Part shown: positions 1 to 11,300 of the stretch, in pieces
Position numbering within the stretch: the stretch's first letter is position 1
Layout: the number at the start of each line of letters is the position of its first letter
NCBI GenBank assembly: GCA_015039465.1
Contig: MU130013.1
Coordinates: forward strand, 1 to 64,000
DNA: 64,000 nt
Reading direction: 5' to 3'
Origin: Phlegmacium glaucopus
Taxonomy: Eukaryota > Basidiomycota > Agaricomycetes > Agaricales > Cortinariaceae
Notes under the pieces: model-generated
Databases searched by the model: none
What the model saw: only the letters and a program-made list of their open reading frames with translations
Told to the model about the DNA's origin: nothing
Made by a program: the position numbers and the translations under genes

Positions 1-887
1 CTTAGTGACTTACAACTTAGCGGTGCTTAGAATTTTCATTAAGTTATGATAAGTATGCCTAAGTGCTAGTAAGGAAAATCTAGATTTTCCTGATGTGTCG
101 TGTCTAGGTGAATATATTAGTTGTCATTTACTTTATTTCCCGACACTGAGGATCACGCCCTGTCGTGTCTAGATTACAGTGGTCCCAATATGGTCTCTCC
201 TAATGACAACAACCTTCGTTTCTATGTATTGGTTATTATTGAGTGAAGTCGAAGGTTACTTATCTTTAAAGCTGAAAAATGTTTTGAACTTTAGCTAGAC
301 AAGGTAGTGTTGGAATGAGTTGTTGAAATATACGAGTATAACCCGTTTATTGTTGTCCAGGTATTTTATCTTATCGTTTTTTTATTATCTATCATTTCGG
401 GTATTAGAATACATTACATAATCACGTTCATTTAGTCACGGATTTTCTTTTCTACAAGTCTCAACTTTATCCTAAAGTTGAGACGTGAGCACACTCGTTT
501 TATTTACATGACTCGTTAGCTAACAATTACCTAGAACTCTTCTTTTGTTCTAGGTAACTTACTATTAATATTAAACACAACTTTATCCTAAAGTTGAGAC
601 AACTCTTCTTTTGTTCTAGCTGCAATTTATTCCAACATGAGTATCCGCGTGCGAGCTGCAAGGAGCATGGACCAGCAGGTATTAATAAGCACGTAGTTAG
701 GGTATATAAGGATGAGTACAGTACAGTAGTTACTTATCCATTTGCAATGAGTTAACGCTATCTACTCTGCCAAACGGAATTGTATTAGGTCTACGAACAG
801 CACGACTAGTATTTTTACAGGTAGATGCCAGAAGAACTATTATTGCAGTACATATTATATGACAACAGTCGGGAACATCGACTTTGA
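1..887. other. Intergenic, palindrome-rich, no gene seen
   Basis: No convincing coding signal is seen here. An 18-nt perfect palindrome lies at 73-90 (GGAAAATCTAGATTTTCC). A 27-nt palindrome with 12-nt arms and a 3-nt loop (arm GTCTCAACTTTA) lies at 458-484, and a shorter copy at 578-600. A 19-nt stretch ending in TTGTTCTAG occurs at about 535-553 and again at about 601-620. The short ORFs here look random. Confidence 0.5.
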
Positions 888-2669
888 TTATTCCTGGCCC
901 TTGGCTTCTCGTCTGACATCCACGCAAAGCTTGACCAGTTCGTCAATCTCGAACAAAGCTTTTACTGTAGGGTTGGACTGGAGCGACTCTATGGATTCCA
1001 GATAGGGGAACATCGAATCCAAATACCTTGCCACATGGATTTGACATTGCAGGTTTACAATGTGATATGCCACCTTCAAAACTCCCAATCTGTGACGAAG
1101 GGCAGCGCTAGCATTATTGGAAGGCGGGATATCACTGGTAACATCCAATTGTATTTGCAAATAGCGCAGTTTAGGACAACTCTCCGCAATTTCCCTCAGA
1201 GTCGACAAGGAAATAGACATGTGATTGACACCGGCGGGAAGGATTAAGGTTTTCAACTTTGGCCACGAAGTCACCAGATGTCTCACTTCATCGTTCGTAT
1301 CTATCATCTTCCAGCCCTGTACATGGAATGTTTAACTTTGCATCCCATGGAGGTCTGTTAAGAACTTAGTGATGGAATTCGAAAATGTGTGGTAAAAGTG
1401 AAGCTGAAATTGTTCCGCATCGCCCACACTGTGTTGACCGATAACAAACTTCTCCAGAGATTGCAGCCACTTGGAACCGACCATCGCTATGGCATCAAGA
1501 AAATCCTTCTCAAGACGCCCCCTCTCGCAATTATCTTTAACCAACTCCCATTCAATGGCTGGATGGATCTCGATTGAGTTTAAGCATGGAGATTCAATTA
1601 AATTGAGGAGATGTAAAATGAGTGGGAAGAAAGTTGTAATGTGCAAAGTTTCTAGAGCATTAAAACACTTAGGACCCCCACTCTTGTTATTTGATCCCTC
1701 CCAAGTGTACCCCCAATGAGGTTGCCGCTCTGCCTGAGAGTTTATGACCTTCAGGGTTAAGTTTACGAGGAACGGTAGAGTCCCAATGACCTCCCATGAA
1801 GCAGGGTCGTAAACGGTATCCGAAGGCGCTAGCTCTAGAGATCGGAGTTGCCTGAACTGGGCAATAGATTCCAGAGTGCTGCATGACAGCCATCCGTTAC
1901 GAAGGACGATCCGTTTGAGCATCGGAGAGGCAAGAGTATCCAAAACTAGTCCAAGGAGGGTATTCTCGGACCCTGCGGTATTGGTGAGTTCAAGTAATTC
2001 AAGGGACGGCGAGAGGAAAAGGAAGACGTGAGATGTGGACCCAGCCTCCAACGAGCAGCAGAGGTGACGAAGAGATGGAAAGAGAGCAGATGACTGAAGT
2101 TGTGCAATTCGGATATAGGTTGGAGGAACAACCTTCGGACCTTTGGTATCGGATGGCATGGCTTTGAAAACCTTGACTTTTCGAGCATAATTTTCTAGTC
2201 GGTCCCAATTTGCCCGAGATACATCCCCACTGAGGACCTGAAGACAAGATAAGGTCATATAGAGATGTGTAGGACGTTTGCACATACGTAAGCCTTGTCT
2301 TCAACGCACAGCGCGGGTAATACTCTGAGTAGAGGTACTAAAGAATCTAAATTTTCCCATAATGCGTCGAGTGCTCCATCTAGGAAGTCTGCGGTCTGAG
2401 TATGAGAGTCGAGGGAATCCATCTTGTTCTTTCCCGGTGCCTTCTGGTAGATGGTATATGATCAACTTGAACGGAAGATCCAGTTGGTGAGGAGAGAAAA
2501 GCCAGCGCTTCAGCAAGAACAGCTTATCGATGGTACAAGTGACGTAAACCTGCCTCATGTCGTTGGATCTCTTGGAAGGCCTAGGCTTGCGATAGAAAAA
2601 TAGAAAGTAACCCACTGCCCAGAAGGCAGTGGCACAGATACTTCGTAGAGATGTGGTGATAACATACAA
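888..2669 (-). pseudogene. Damaged F-box/LRR-like protein gene, paralogue of the gene at 6221-7909
   Basis: Translated pieces align along the length of the intact paralogue at 6221-7909. A segment near 2300-2422 (LDGALDALWENLDSLVPLL) matches LEPALDRRWRSLDSLFPLL. A 50 bp GTATGT...CAG intron follows at the same place as in the paralogue, then VLSGDVSRANWD matches VLRGNVADEDWE. The rest runs through 1332-2240 and 888-1331. Two lesions are visible. An in-frame TAA at 1332-1334 separates LTDLHGMQS from the downstream segment. The F-box-like start (LDLPFKLIIYHLPEG, about 2455-2500) is in a different frame from the ALDALW segment. F-box proteins usually bind Skp1 through this N-terminal motif. Either the gene is decayed or it has unusual splicing that I could not resolve. 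Confidence 0.6.
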
Positions 2670-2931
2670 TCAAGCCTTTTAAGAGATCCTCCTCGTTCCT
2701 TGACCGTATCGACTTCTATAATATGACTGCAGGTTCTAATTCACATAAGCGAGAAGAGTCAATGAAGTTAGAAGTTTAGGGAACAAAAGAAACATAGTGC
2801 TTATTACGCACCCTGCCCAAGATTTGCCGGACATGTGAACGGGCACTGGACAACTTGTAAGTTTCCAACGAAAGTAATTAAGATTGTAGGCAAGATCGAC
2901 AAAGGTGGGGAACAATCCTCGATATATAGTT

Positions 2932-4392
2932 CTACTTGCCCTTGTTATTCGACTTCGCTTTACCCTTCCCAAAGGATTTTCCTTCGAAGCCTGGCCTGGC
3001 CTTCTTAGATAATCCCTTCTTTTTGTCGTTTTTCCTCTCATTGCGCATGGCGATATTGTCGTTGCGTTTTTTCTGTCTGGCGGCCATTGCTGCAGTGACT
3101 TGTTCCCGCTTTTCATCCCTGTCAGATGTCGCTGTTAAGAATGAGTAACTAAAGCAGGAAAAAATGCATACCAATCCTTTTTCGACTTGCTTTTCTCCTT
3201 CTCCTTCCGCTTGACTGCCTTCTTCAGTCGACTTTCATCATCGTGAATTTTCACACCTTCCAGACGTGCCTCAGCCTTTGCCCATTTCTCCCTGTCTTCG
3301 ATAGCTTTTCGCTTTTCTTCAGGGATGGCCGCGAGTTTTTCTTTGCGTGAAACCAATTGCTGCAGTGCTTGCTGAGGGTCGGCAGTAGTCTTAAGTTGTT
3401 GACCTTTCTTCGAAGACCCTGCCAAAGAAGAGTATGAGATGCTCGTCATCGTTGACTGTGGGCCTTGATATTGCTTTGAGCTGGGGCCTTGGTCAGGGAC
3501 GATGAGCTGAGTCTAGGAGAAAAATTCATAAGTTCGTAACTTCTGTACGATATTGGAACATGGAGTCAATTACCTTCGTTACATTCCCTTTATCTCTGCT
3601 TTCCCGTTTTTCTTTCTCTTTCTCTTTAGATTTTTTACCTTTCATCTCTTCCTCTCTTCGAATCTTTTCTCGTGTCTCTTTTCTTCTTCTTTCACGCATC
3701 GCGGCTCTCTGCATCCGTCTTTCCTCCAATAAATCGTCTTTGTCGCCAGCTTCCCCGCGGCCTCCTCGACGCAGCTGTGCCATGCGTGCATGTAGCTTCT
3801 CACGTAAAGAACCGATCCCACCAGAGACAGGCATTGGCAGGATTTCAGTATCACTTGCCCCATCGTCCTGTTCATTAGGTATATCATCTTTGTCGATGTC
3901 GATGTCGACGTCCATAGACATGTCGCCGTCTTCGTCGCCGCTTTCCTCAGCTGATAGAGGAGCCGAAGCCTTCCGTTTTCCTTTAAGGCTAGTATTCTGT
4001 TTCTTGTGAGCTTCGCTCTGAATATCAATGATGGACTTGTGGTTGGATGGATCCAGCTAGTACGTTTTTTTAAAAAAGGTTATTTTCTTTAAAATTTGTC
4101 TGTTTTGTGTAGTTTGAAAAGTACCTTGTCTCGTTTTGCTTTTTTTGACGCTTCCTTAATGGCCTGCTTTGACGGCTTTTGTTTCTTGCTGTGTTTTTGG
4201 TATTTAGAGGCTGCCTAAGAATCCTTTCAGCATCGTTTATGAAGACGAATAAAAGTTTTTCGTTTTCCACACCTGGTCCTCAGTCTCGTCGTTGACGATA
4301 TAAAATTGAGCTGGAATGAGTTTCAATAGAGATTCAAAGACATCGTTGTGCTTTTCCAGTGAAGCCCTCAGGACTGCTGTCGGAGTAGGCAT
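2932..4392 (-). CDS. rrp14: SURF6/Rrp14 family nucleolar protein (pre-rRNA processing)
   Basis: Five exons: 4273-4392, 4125-4214, 3574-4056, 3172-3512 and 2932-3118. All introns are GT-AG, phases agree, and the product is 406 aa. The N-terminus (LRASLEKHNDVFESLLKLIP, then QFYIV) matches the Rrp14 N-terminal domain. The middle is very rich in K, R and E. The C-terminus has the SURF6 signature: KKDW, KKRNDNIAMRNERK and RPGFEGKSFGKG, ending in a lysine-rich tail. Family members act in the nucleolus in assembly of both ribosomal subunits. The length is close to human SURF6 (361 aa). The final intron needs the second of two nearby AG sites to keep frame. The gene is divergent from PTPA with only 151 bp between the start codons. 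Confidence 0.9.
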
Positions 4393-4543
4393 GGATATAG
4401 CCCTCTCAGCGCTGGGCGCCGTGGACAGAGGTGTTGGTCGAGGTGTTGGTCAATGTTCAGAATGAACACAAAAAATGTAGGGTTAGGGTCACAACCCATG
4501 ATCAGGCATTCGGCTGTGACCTCCCTCTGCTTCGTTGTCCATC
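4393..4543. promoter_or_regulatory. Shared divergent promoter region of SURF6/Rrp14 and PTPA
   Basis: The start codons of the two genes at 4392 (minus) and 4544 (plus) are 151 bp apart with no other gene between. Both promoters must therefore lie in this interval or inside the 5' ends of the neighbours. No clear TATA box is seen. That the interval drives both genes is an inference from spacing. Confidence 0.5.
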
Positions 4544-6038
4544 ATGCAATGGCAGGTTCCCCGCAAAGCCATATTATCCAAAGAGCAGCTCGAATATTTT
4601 CAAGGATCCAAGACTTATCAAGATATCGTATCGTATATCGAAACATTGAATAATGCGGTAATTGGCGCAAAATTGACTGATGATTGTAACATTTCCTCTG
4701 TGAGTATAGTCACCCACTCTAGACTGTACTGTTAATGATGAACTGAAAAGGGGGTTACGGCTGTCTTAGATGTTCTTGACAAAATTGCTCAGATTGCAAA
4801 CGATATTCCACCTGTAGATAATGCTGCGTCTAGGTTCGGAAATCCAGCGTTCAGGACTTTTTATGATAAAGTCGCGGAAGTGAGGGTCCCAGGAACGTTC
4901 TGCGTTTCAAGGTATATGCTTATTTTGACAACTTATAGATGTCGGTATCTTTGCATGGTTTACTACCTCAACTCCCTCCGGAGAGTGTGCCGGAGATTTC
5001 TGTCTATCTCAACGAAGCCTGGGGAAATCGAATGAGGATCGATTATGGTAGTGGTATGGAATTAAACTTTCTGTGTTGGTTGTACGCTCTTAATCTACTT
5101 CTTACTTTTCTCAGTTGCTCATATTTCTTACCAATAGAATATGCCTTGAGCGTCTTCAAGTGCTTAGTGAGAGTGACCATAAAGCTATAGTACTGAAAAT
5201 CTTCTGGAGGTAAACGTGTTCTTTGAAATCCAGGATCGTTCTCATTAAGAAATATCTAGGTACATTCAAATCATGAGGGTTTTACAATCAACATATTGGT
5301 TGGAGCCAGCAGGGTCGCATGGTGTATGGGGATTGGATGATTATCACTTTTTACCATTTCTATTTGGTTCATCCCAATTACGAGGTAAGATGTTTTGTCA
5401 ATCCTCGGATGAGTTTACTCATGAAAATACTAGGTCACAAGTATATTAGGCCGAAAGCTATTCATGACCCGGAAATCGTAGAAGAATATTCGCAACACTA
5501 TATATACTTTGCCTGCATCGCCTTTATCAACTCGGTAAGCTCTGATAATTGGAACTTGGTTCGTCTGAGTCACATTTCGTACGGCAGATCAAAACTGCCT
5601 CACTACGGTGGCACTCTCCGATGCTCGATGACATTTCTGCGGTACGACTTTACGTTCTATCCCTGACAATTTACCGAATGTATCGGCATATAGGTAAAAA
5701 CTTGGGACAAAGTCAATTCAGGGATGATCAAAATGTATCAAGCTGAAGTTCTTGGGAAGCTTCCCGTGATTCAACATTTTCTCTTCGGGTCTATCCTTCC
5801 ATATGACGGTCCAGAAACGCCTATAGGAGATTCGAGTGTTGACGATGCCCATCGAGGTCATGCACACGCACAACCCGATCTCGGTGGAGCAGGTCAGATG
5901 GAAGTGGGTTGGGGAGACTGTTGTGGCATCCCTGTACCATCTGTCTTCGCAGCTGCTCGAGCTGAGCTAGAAAAGCAGAAAGATCCAGCAGGGTTGAAGT
6001 TGTCAGGCCCTGGTATACGACCTGTGCCTTTTGATTAA
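4544..6038 (+). CDS. Serine/threonine phosphatase 2A activator (PTPA/Rrd peptidyl-prolyl isomerase)
   Basis: Eight exons: 4544-4699, 4751-4879, 4939-5072, 5138-5209, 5260-5384, 5434-5534, 5588-5641 and 5694-6038. Phases agree and the product is 371 aa. PTPA family motifs appear in order: [54 protein letters not shown], then [19 protein letters not shown] and FGSILP near the C-terminus. PTPA proteins reactivate PP2A catalytic subunits and have prolyl isomerase activity, in cytoplasm and nucleus. ATG 4544 is chosen because the conserved [15 protein letters not shown] block follows at once. In intron 3 the acceptor at 5137 is preferred because it restores [11 protein letters not shown], which matches family spacing. 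Two fungal paralogues (Rrd1, Rrd2) exist; I cannot say which this is. Confidence 0.92.
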
Positions 6039-6220
6039 CGTTTTCCGCTGTGTTTACAAAATGTAATCTTTGTACAAATCCGGCAAATACGTGATAAATT
6101 ACCCGTTTAGCCTCTGCATTCCTCCCGCCATCATCCCATTTTAGCACCCATAAAAGCTTCAGAAAAAGTTCAACAGCGAGTTCAATGCACTTTTGAACCT
6201 CCCATAATTTGGAGAATCAG

Positions 6221-7909
6221 ATGGCATTGCAGGAAAATGAAGCGAAAATCGCACGATCTCCCTTTCATAGTAATCCCGACATTCTGGACGAGATCTGTGA
6301 ATACCTCCACGATGGACAGGATACGGAGCTGGACTCTGAAGCAGCCCGTACAAGCAGACGGAACCTCTTATGCGTCGCTTTGACCTGCAAAGCCTTCCTC
6401 GAACCGGCCTTGGATCGTCGATGGAGGTCATTGGATTCGCTTTTCCCTCTGCTTAGAATCTTGCCATCATTCACGCAAAGCGATGGGACCTATGTAAGTC
6501 TTTTTTGGCTTCCTGCATCCAGGCATACTTCTCAGAGTTCATGTTATCACAAGGTCTTGAGAGGAAATGTTGCTGATGAAGATTGGGAGCGATTCGATTA
6601 CTATGCTCGAAGGCTGCGAAAATTTTGTTATACTCGAGATCCGGAGAATCTGGACATTGCTATGCATGTTTACTTTCGCCTCGCTCAACTACGTCCAACC
6701 CCTTTGTTGCGTTCCCTTCGCCATTTGCACTGTCCATTCATGAGTCAGAGTGACTTCCTCATCTCTGGAATCTGTCTCTTCCTTTCCCCCTCTCTCCAGA
6801 GTCTCCAGCTTGAAAACATATCCAATGTTGAAGATAAACTTTGCGGGACCGTGCTTCACGCGTTGGGGTCCGACGGGGCGCAGATTGAGAAGATCGTACT
6901 TCGTGGGAATGGTTTATCAATGGACACGGTGTGGAAGGCAGTCAGGTTCGAACATCTCAACCTGTTGGAGCTGTCAGGGATGGGGAAGGCTATCAGCCTT
7001 GAGATTATGGAAAAAATAGGGTCACTTCCTTGGCTCGTCAATTTGGTCATTGATTTCACGGAATCACCGATGGCACCGTTAACACAGGACATTGGTTTGA
7101 AAGATCTTAAGAGTTTGATTATCACAGCTCCTGTCCCATTCATTGAAGCTCTTTTATCTCACATCGCTACGACTCAATTGGAAACCTTCGTCGCTGCTAT
7201 GCCCTCCAATCCTCCAGCTGACAAAAAGGAGTTCTTGACCAAGGTTGTAGATCGCTGGGGCCCAACGCTCCGTCGCATTGAGTTGGTGCACCAACAACTG
7301 GACGAAGCCGCCGCTGTTGAACATTTGCAAATAGATGCCCTCTCGCCGCTTGTCCCTCTTCGAAAATTGACGTGCCTCAGATTGGAGGGATATACGATGG
7401 AATTGACCGATGAAGACGTCTCTGATATTGCCGTCGCCTGGCCGGAGATGGATACACTGGTACTTCCCTTCGTCAGTGTAGATCATCCCTGCCCAACGGT
7501 TTTATCGCTACGCATCTTTGCTCGGCTATGTCCAAGTTTACGATATCTTACGGTACCGCTTAATACAGAGGAGTTCCAACCTTTCGTTTCCACTGGTGTC
7601 CCGCACATACCTGCACACGACTTGCATACGCTGACTATCTCCAGCGCTGATGACCCTTGGGATCTAAGAGACATGCTTCATATTGCACGGCATATCGACT
7701 ATCTTTTCCCGAGATTGAAGTCATTGTTTCTGTATGACCGACATGGCCGGTCACGGTGGATGCAGGTGCATGATATGATACAGATGTACCAGGCAGTACG
7801 GCAGGAGGCTATTGCATTTGAACGGGCGAGCATGGGGTCTAGTACTGTTTGGAATATGTCAACAGGTTTAATTGATCGTCATTCTACAATACACAGTTCA
7901 CCGTCATAA
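6221..7909 (+). CDS. F-box/LRR-like protein
   Basis: Exons 6221-6493 and 6554-7909, 542 aa. The 60 bp intron has GTAAGT at the donor and CACAAG at the acceptor; it is a multiple of three without stops, so retention would add 20 residues in frame. Its position is conserved in the damaged paralogue at 888-2669. The N-terminal F-box-like motif reads NPDILDEICEYL, then RRNLLCVALTCKAFLEPALD. The rest has irregular leucine-rich blocks (SPSLQSLQLENIS, RKLTCLRLEGY, CPSLRYLTVPL), as in the large agaricomycete F-box family. Such proteins are thought to be substrate adaptors of SCF ubiquitin ligases. ATG 6221 is the first methionine before the F-box. The substrate is unknown. Confidence 0.8.
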   Translation: MALQENEAKIARSPFHSNPDILDEICEYLHDGQDTELDSEAARTSRRNLLCVALTCKAFLEPALDRRWRSLDSLFPLLRILPSFTQSDGTYVSLFWLPASRHTSQSSCYHKVLRGNVADEDWERFDYYARRLRKFCYTRDPENLDIAMHVYFRLAQLRPTPLLRSLRHLHCPFMSQSDFLISGICLFLSPSLQSLQLENISNVEDKLCGTVLHALGSDGAQIEKIVLRGNGLSMDTVWKAVRFEHLNLLELSGMGKAISLEIMEKIGSLPWLVNLVIDFTESPMAPLTQDIGLKDLKSLIITAPVPFIEALLSHIATTQLETFVAAMPSNPPADKKEFLTKVVDRWGPTLRRIELVHQQLDEAAAVEHLQIDALSPLVPLRKLTCLRLEGYTMELTDEDVSDIAVAWPEMDTLVLPFVSVDHPCPTVLSLRIFARLCPSLRYLTVPLNTEEFQPFVSTGVPHIPAHDLHTLTISSADDPWDLRDMLHIARHIDYLFPRLKSLFLYDRHGRSRWMQVHDMIQMYQAVRQEAIAFERASMGSSTVWNMSTGLIDRHSTIHSSPS

Positions 7910-8386
7910 TAAACCAGTGACTGTAGCTAGTCAGTCCTCTCTTATATCATAAAAAAAACACTCTTGAAAGACTATGTACTCTGGGTGTTTTAAAATTATA
8001 ATAGCCTGTCATTTTTTTTGGTATCAATCATGATAGCGTGGAATAAATATTTTTTGGTACGAAAGATCCATCGATATTCCCCAATGCTCGAGCCGAACTG
8101 CAGCGGAGCTACGGCAACACCAGCCGGCACAAACACTCGGCTACCTCAAAATAATTGGCAAGCACTACTGCTCTTGTTTCAAGGACTTCCGTGGCCATAT
8201 TGTAGTTGTTGATGTTACCTTACATAATACGGTGGTCGTCGTGCGAAAATGAAAACTTGACTGCAGCATTCTAACCCCGCAACCACGACGACGAGCCCCT
8301 TCCCTTTCATTACCTTGCAAACAGCTTAGAAATCGTCCACAGAGGCTTTTACAGCGGTCTTGAGTGCCCGCTCAGCTTTCGTAACG
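7910..8386. other. Intergenic region between the F-box gene and chitin synthase
   Basis: It must hold the 3' end of the F-box gene and the promoter of the chitin synthase. No coding signal or repeat is recognised. Confidence 0.5.
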
Positions 8387-11300
8387 ATGAACAGACAATC
8401 CTCCGCCACGATGAGCGCACACCAGCGCCTCGAGGCTGCCACCGATCTCTCAAGACTTTCACCAGTTTCGGACGATATCATAGTAGCCTGTCTTCGTGAA
8501 AGGTTTATGACTGATACGATATATACAAGTGTGGGACCTTCAGGTCTTGTCGCTCTCAACCCCCACAAATACGTCTCGTCAAACGCCGACTCAGTCTTGC
8601 AAAAATATGCTGCAGACTACAGAGACTCATCAGACCACAAGGAGCCTCTTCCACCTCATATATTCCAAATTGCTAATAACGCTTACTATCATATGCGAAG
8701 AACCACACAGGATCAATGCATTGTATTCGCGTTAGTTTATCTACTCGGCCTAACATATAACCCTCGACTCACTCCTTATTCTCTTGCAGGGGCGAAACAG
8801 GCAGCGGAAAATCGGAAAATCGTCGACTAGCAATAAAGTCGCTCCTGGAACTCAGCGTCAGCAATCCAGGGAAGAAGGGATCAAAATTGGCAACTCAACT
8901 TCCTTCCTCAGAGTTCGTCTTGGAGACGTTTGGAAACGCTCGCACACTCTTCAATCCCAACGCCTCTCGTTTCGGAAAATATACTGAACTTCAATTCTCA
9001 GACCGGGGAAGATTGACTGGTGTCAAAACCCTTGATTATTACCTCGAGCGAAATCGTGTTGCTGCCGTCCCTTCGGGAGAACGAAACTTTCACATTTTCT
9101 ACTACCTTGTTGCAGGTGCATCGCCTGAGGAGAGGCAGCATCTACACCTTTTGGATAAAACGATGTATCGGTACTTGGGACCACGTGGGACGGCATTAGC
9201 CAGACCGAATGGGGGCCGTGATGATGATGGACTACGATTCGATCAGCTCAAAATAGCTCTCAAAACTATCGGTTTCTCGAAACGCCATGTGGCGCAAACA
9301 TGCCAACTAGTCGCAGCCATTCTTCACCTAGGCAATCTCGAATTTACTATCGACCGACATCGTAACGAAGATGCTGCTGTCGTTCGCAACACTGACCTTT
9401 TAGAGGTCGTTGCCGACTTCTTGGGGATCCAGCCGGCGGCACTGGAGGCGGCGCTTTCCTACAAGACAAAGTTATTGAAAAAGGAGCTATGTACAGTCTT
9501 CCTGGACCCGGATGGGGCTTCGGACAATAGAGATGATTTGGCCAAGACCCTTTACTCCCTTCTCTTTGCCTGGCTGAACGAACACATCAATCAACGGCTC
9601 TGCAAGGACGACTTCACCACTTTCATCGGTCTCTTCGATCTTCCCGGACCCCAGAACATGTCCAGCCGTCCCAACTCCCTAGATCAATTTTGCATCAACT
9701 TTGCCAACGAACGCCTCCAAAACTGGATCCAAAAATCCCTCTTCGAAAGACATGTGAACGAATACGCCCTCGAAGGCATCTCGCGTTTCGTCCCGCAAGT
9801 CCCTTACTTCGACAATGCTGAATGCATACGTCTCCTCCAGAACGTACCAGGAGGTTTGATTCATATCATGGATGACCAAGCCCGTCGACAACCGAAGAAA
9901 ACGGATCACACTATGGTGGAAGCGTTCACGAAACGATGGGGCAACCATTCGTCATTCAAGTCTGGGACTGCAGACAGATCTGGGTTTCCTTCATTTACAG
10001 TCAGTCATTACCATGGCGCTGTCACTTACTCTGCCGAAGGGTTCTTGGATAGGAACTTGGATGCTATTAACCCTGATTTCGTCTCTTTGCTTCGAGGTGC
10101 TGCTGATGGATTGGAGGGTACAGGCTCTATTAACCCCTTCGTGAAAGGCCTTTTCTCCGCCAAGGCCATTGCCACTCAGGCCCATCCGCGGAACGAAGAC
10201 ACCATTGTTGCAGCTCAGCAAGCAGTCAAACCGATGAGAGCACCTTCGACCCGGAGGAAGAACACCATCAAACGCATGCCTACAGTCAACGAAGGTGGAG
10301 ACATTGAGGAGCAGGACCGCGAGGATGATGAGAATAATCCTCCAGCGGCTACTCTCACTGGCGGAGCGAGCCCTTGTGTTGCTGGCGAGTTCAAGTCTGC
10401 TCTTGACACTCTTTTTGAGACCATCGAAGAGACGCAGCCCTGGTACGTCTTCTGTGTCAACCCCAATGATTCCCAGCTGCCGAACCAGCTTGAGGGCCGG
10501 AGCGTGAAAGGACAAGTCAAAGCCATCGGGATGGCAGAGATAGCCAAACGTTGTGTAAACGTTTTTGAAGTTGGGATGACCCCGGAGGAATTTTGTGATC
10601 GTTACAGGGAGGGACTGAATGCTGGAGGCGTCACTGAGGGACATGAACGGGAAATGGTGGCACAGGCGAGGACTGCCTTTGGTCTGGGAGAGAAGGATTT
10701 GGTTCTTGGACAACATAAAGTAAGCATGGCTCATCGTTCCTATATTTTCTCTCGATATTAATGCTTTTTCACAGGTGTTTTTAACACAGCAAGCATTCCA
10801 TAAGTTTGAGGACCAACTTCGTATTCGAGACGGTGATGAACAGAAGAGGAACCGCCTTCGTGATGCGGAAGCTGGGCTCGATCCTCGTGGAATTAGTGAT
10901 CCTTATGCCCCCTATCGTGCACCCACTGATGATTTGAGCGCCGGTCCCTGGAATGAAGGATATAGAGACGCTTACAACAGTTCCAATCAAGCATTACCGC
11001 TGGTGGCCAACGCCACTCCCTTCCAGCGATCTGATCTTTACGACGACGATTTCGAAGACAAATCCGTTCAGAGCGAGGATTACGACGCTCGAAGTAGATT
11101 CACGAGTCAGCATGATGATACTGCTTCTCATTTTGGTTCGGAATCGTATGCGCCTTCCCGAAATATGTTCCAGAACACCGATAAGCGGGGTTTAATGGAG
11201 AAGGAGGCTCTCGCTGGCGAGATTCAGGAAGGAGAAACTACTGAAGTGTTGAAGGAAAGTTCTGCACGTCGACGTTGGGTTGCCCTTTGTTGGCTACTCA

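Noticed and set aside
3560..4009. 149-codon plus-strand ORF
   Set aside because: Shadow of the lysine/glutamate-rich SURF6 exon on the other strand.
6494..6553. Twenty extra in-frame codons in the F-box gene
   Set aside because: They have consensus splice sites and correspond to an intron in the paralogue; treated as an intron.
8790..9000. Separate gene starting at 8887 downstream of a short upstream ORF
   Set aside because: An intron at 8731-8789 joins both parts and restores the P-loop; it is one chitin synthase gene.
9991..10734. 247-codon minus-strand ORF
   Set aside because: Antisense shadow of the chitin synthase motor domain; no family motif.
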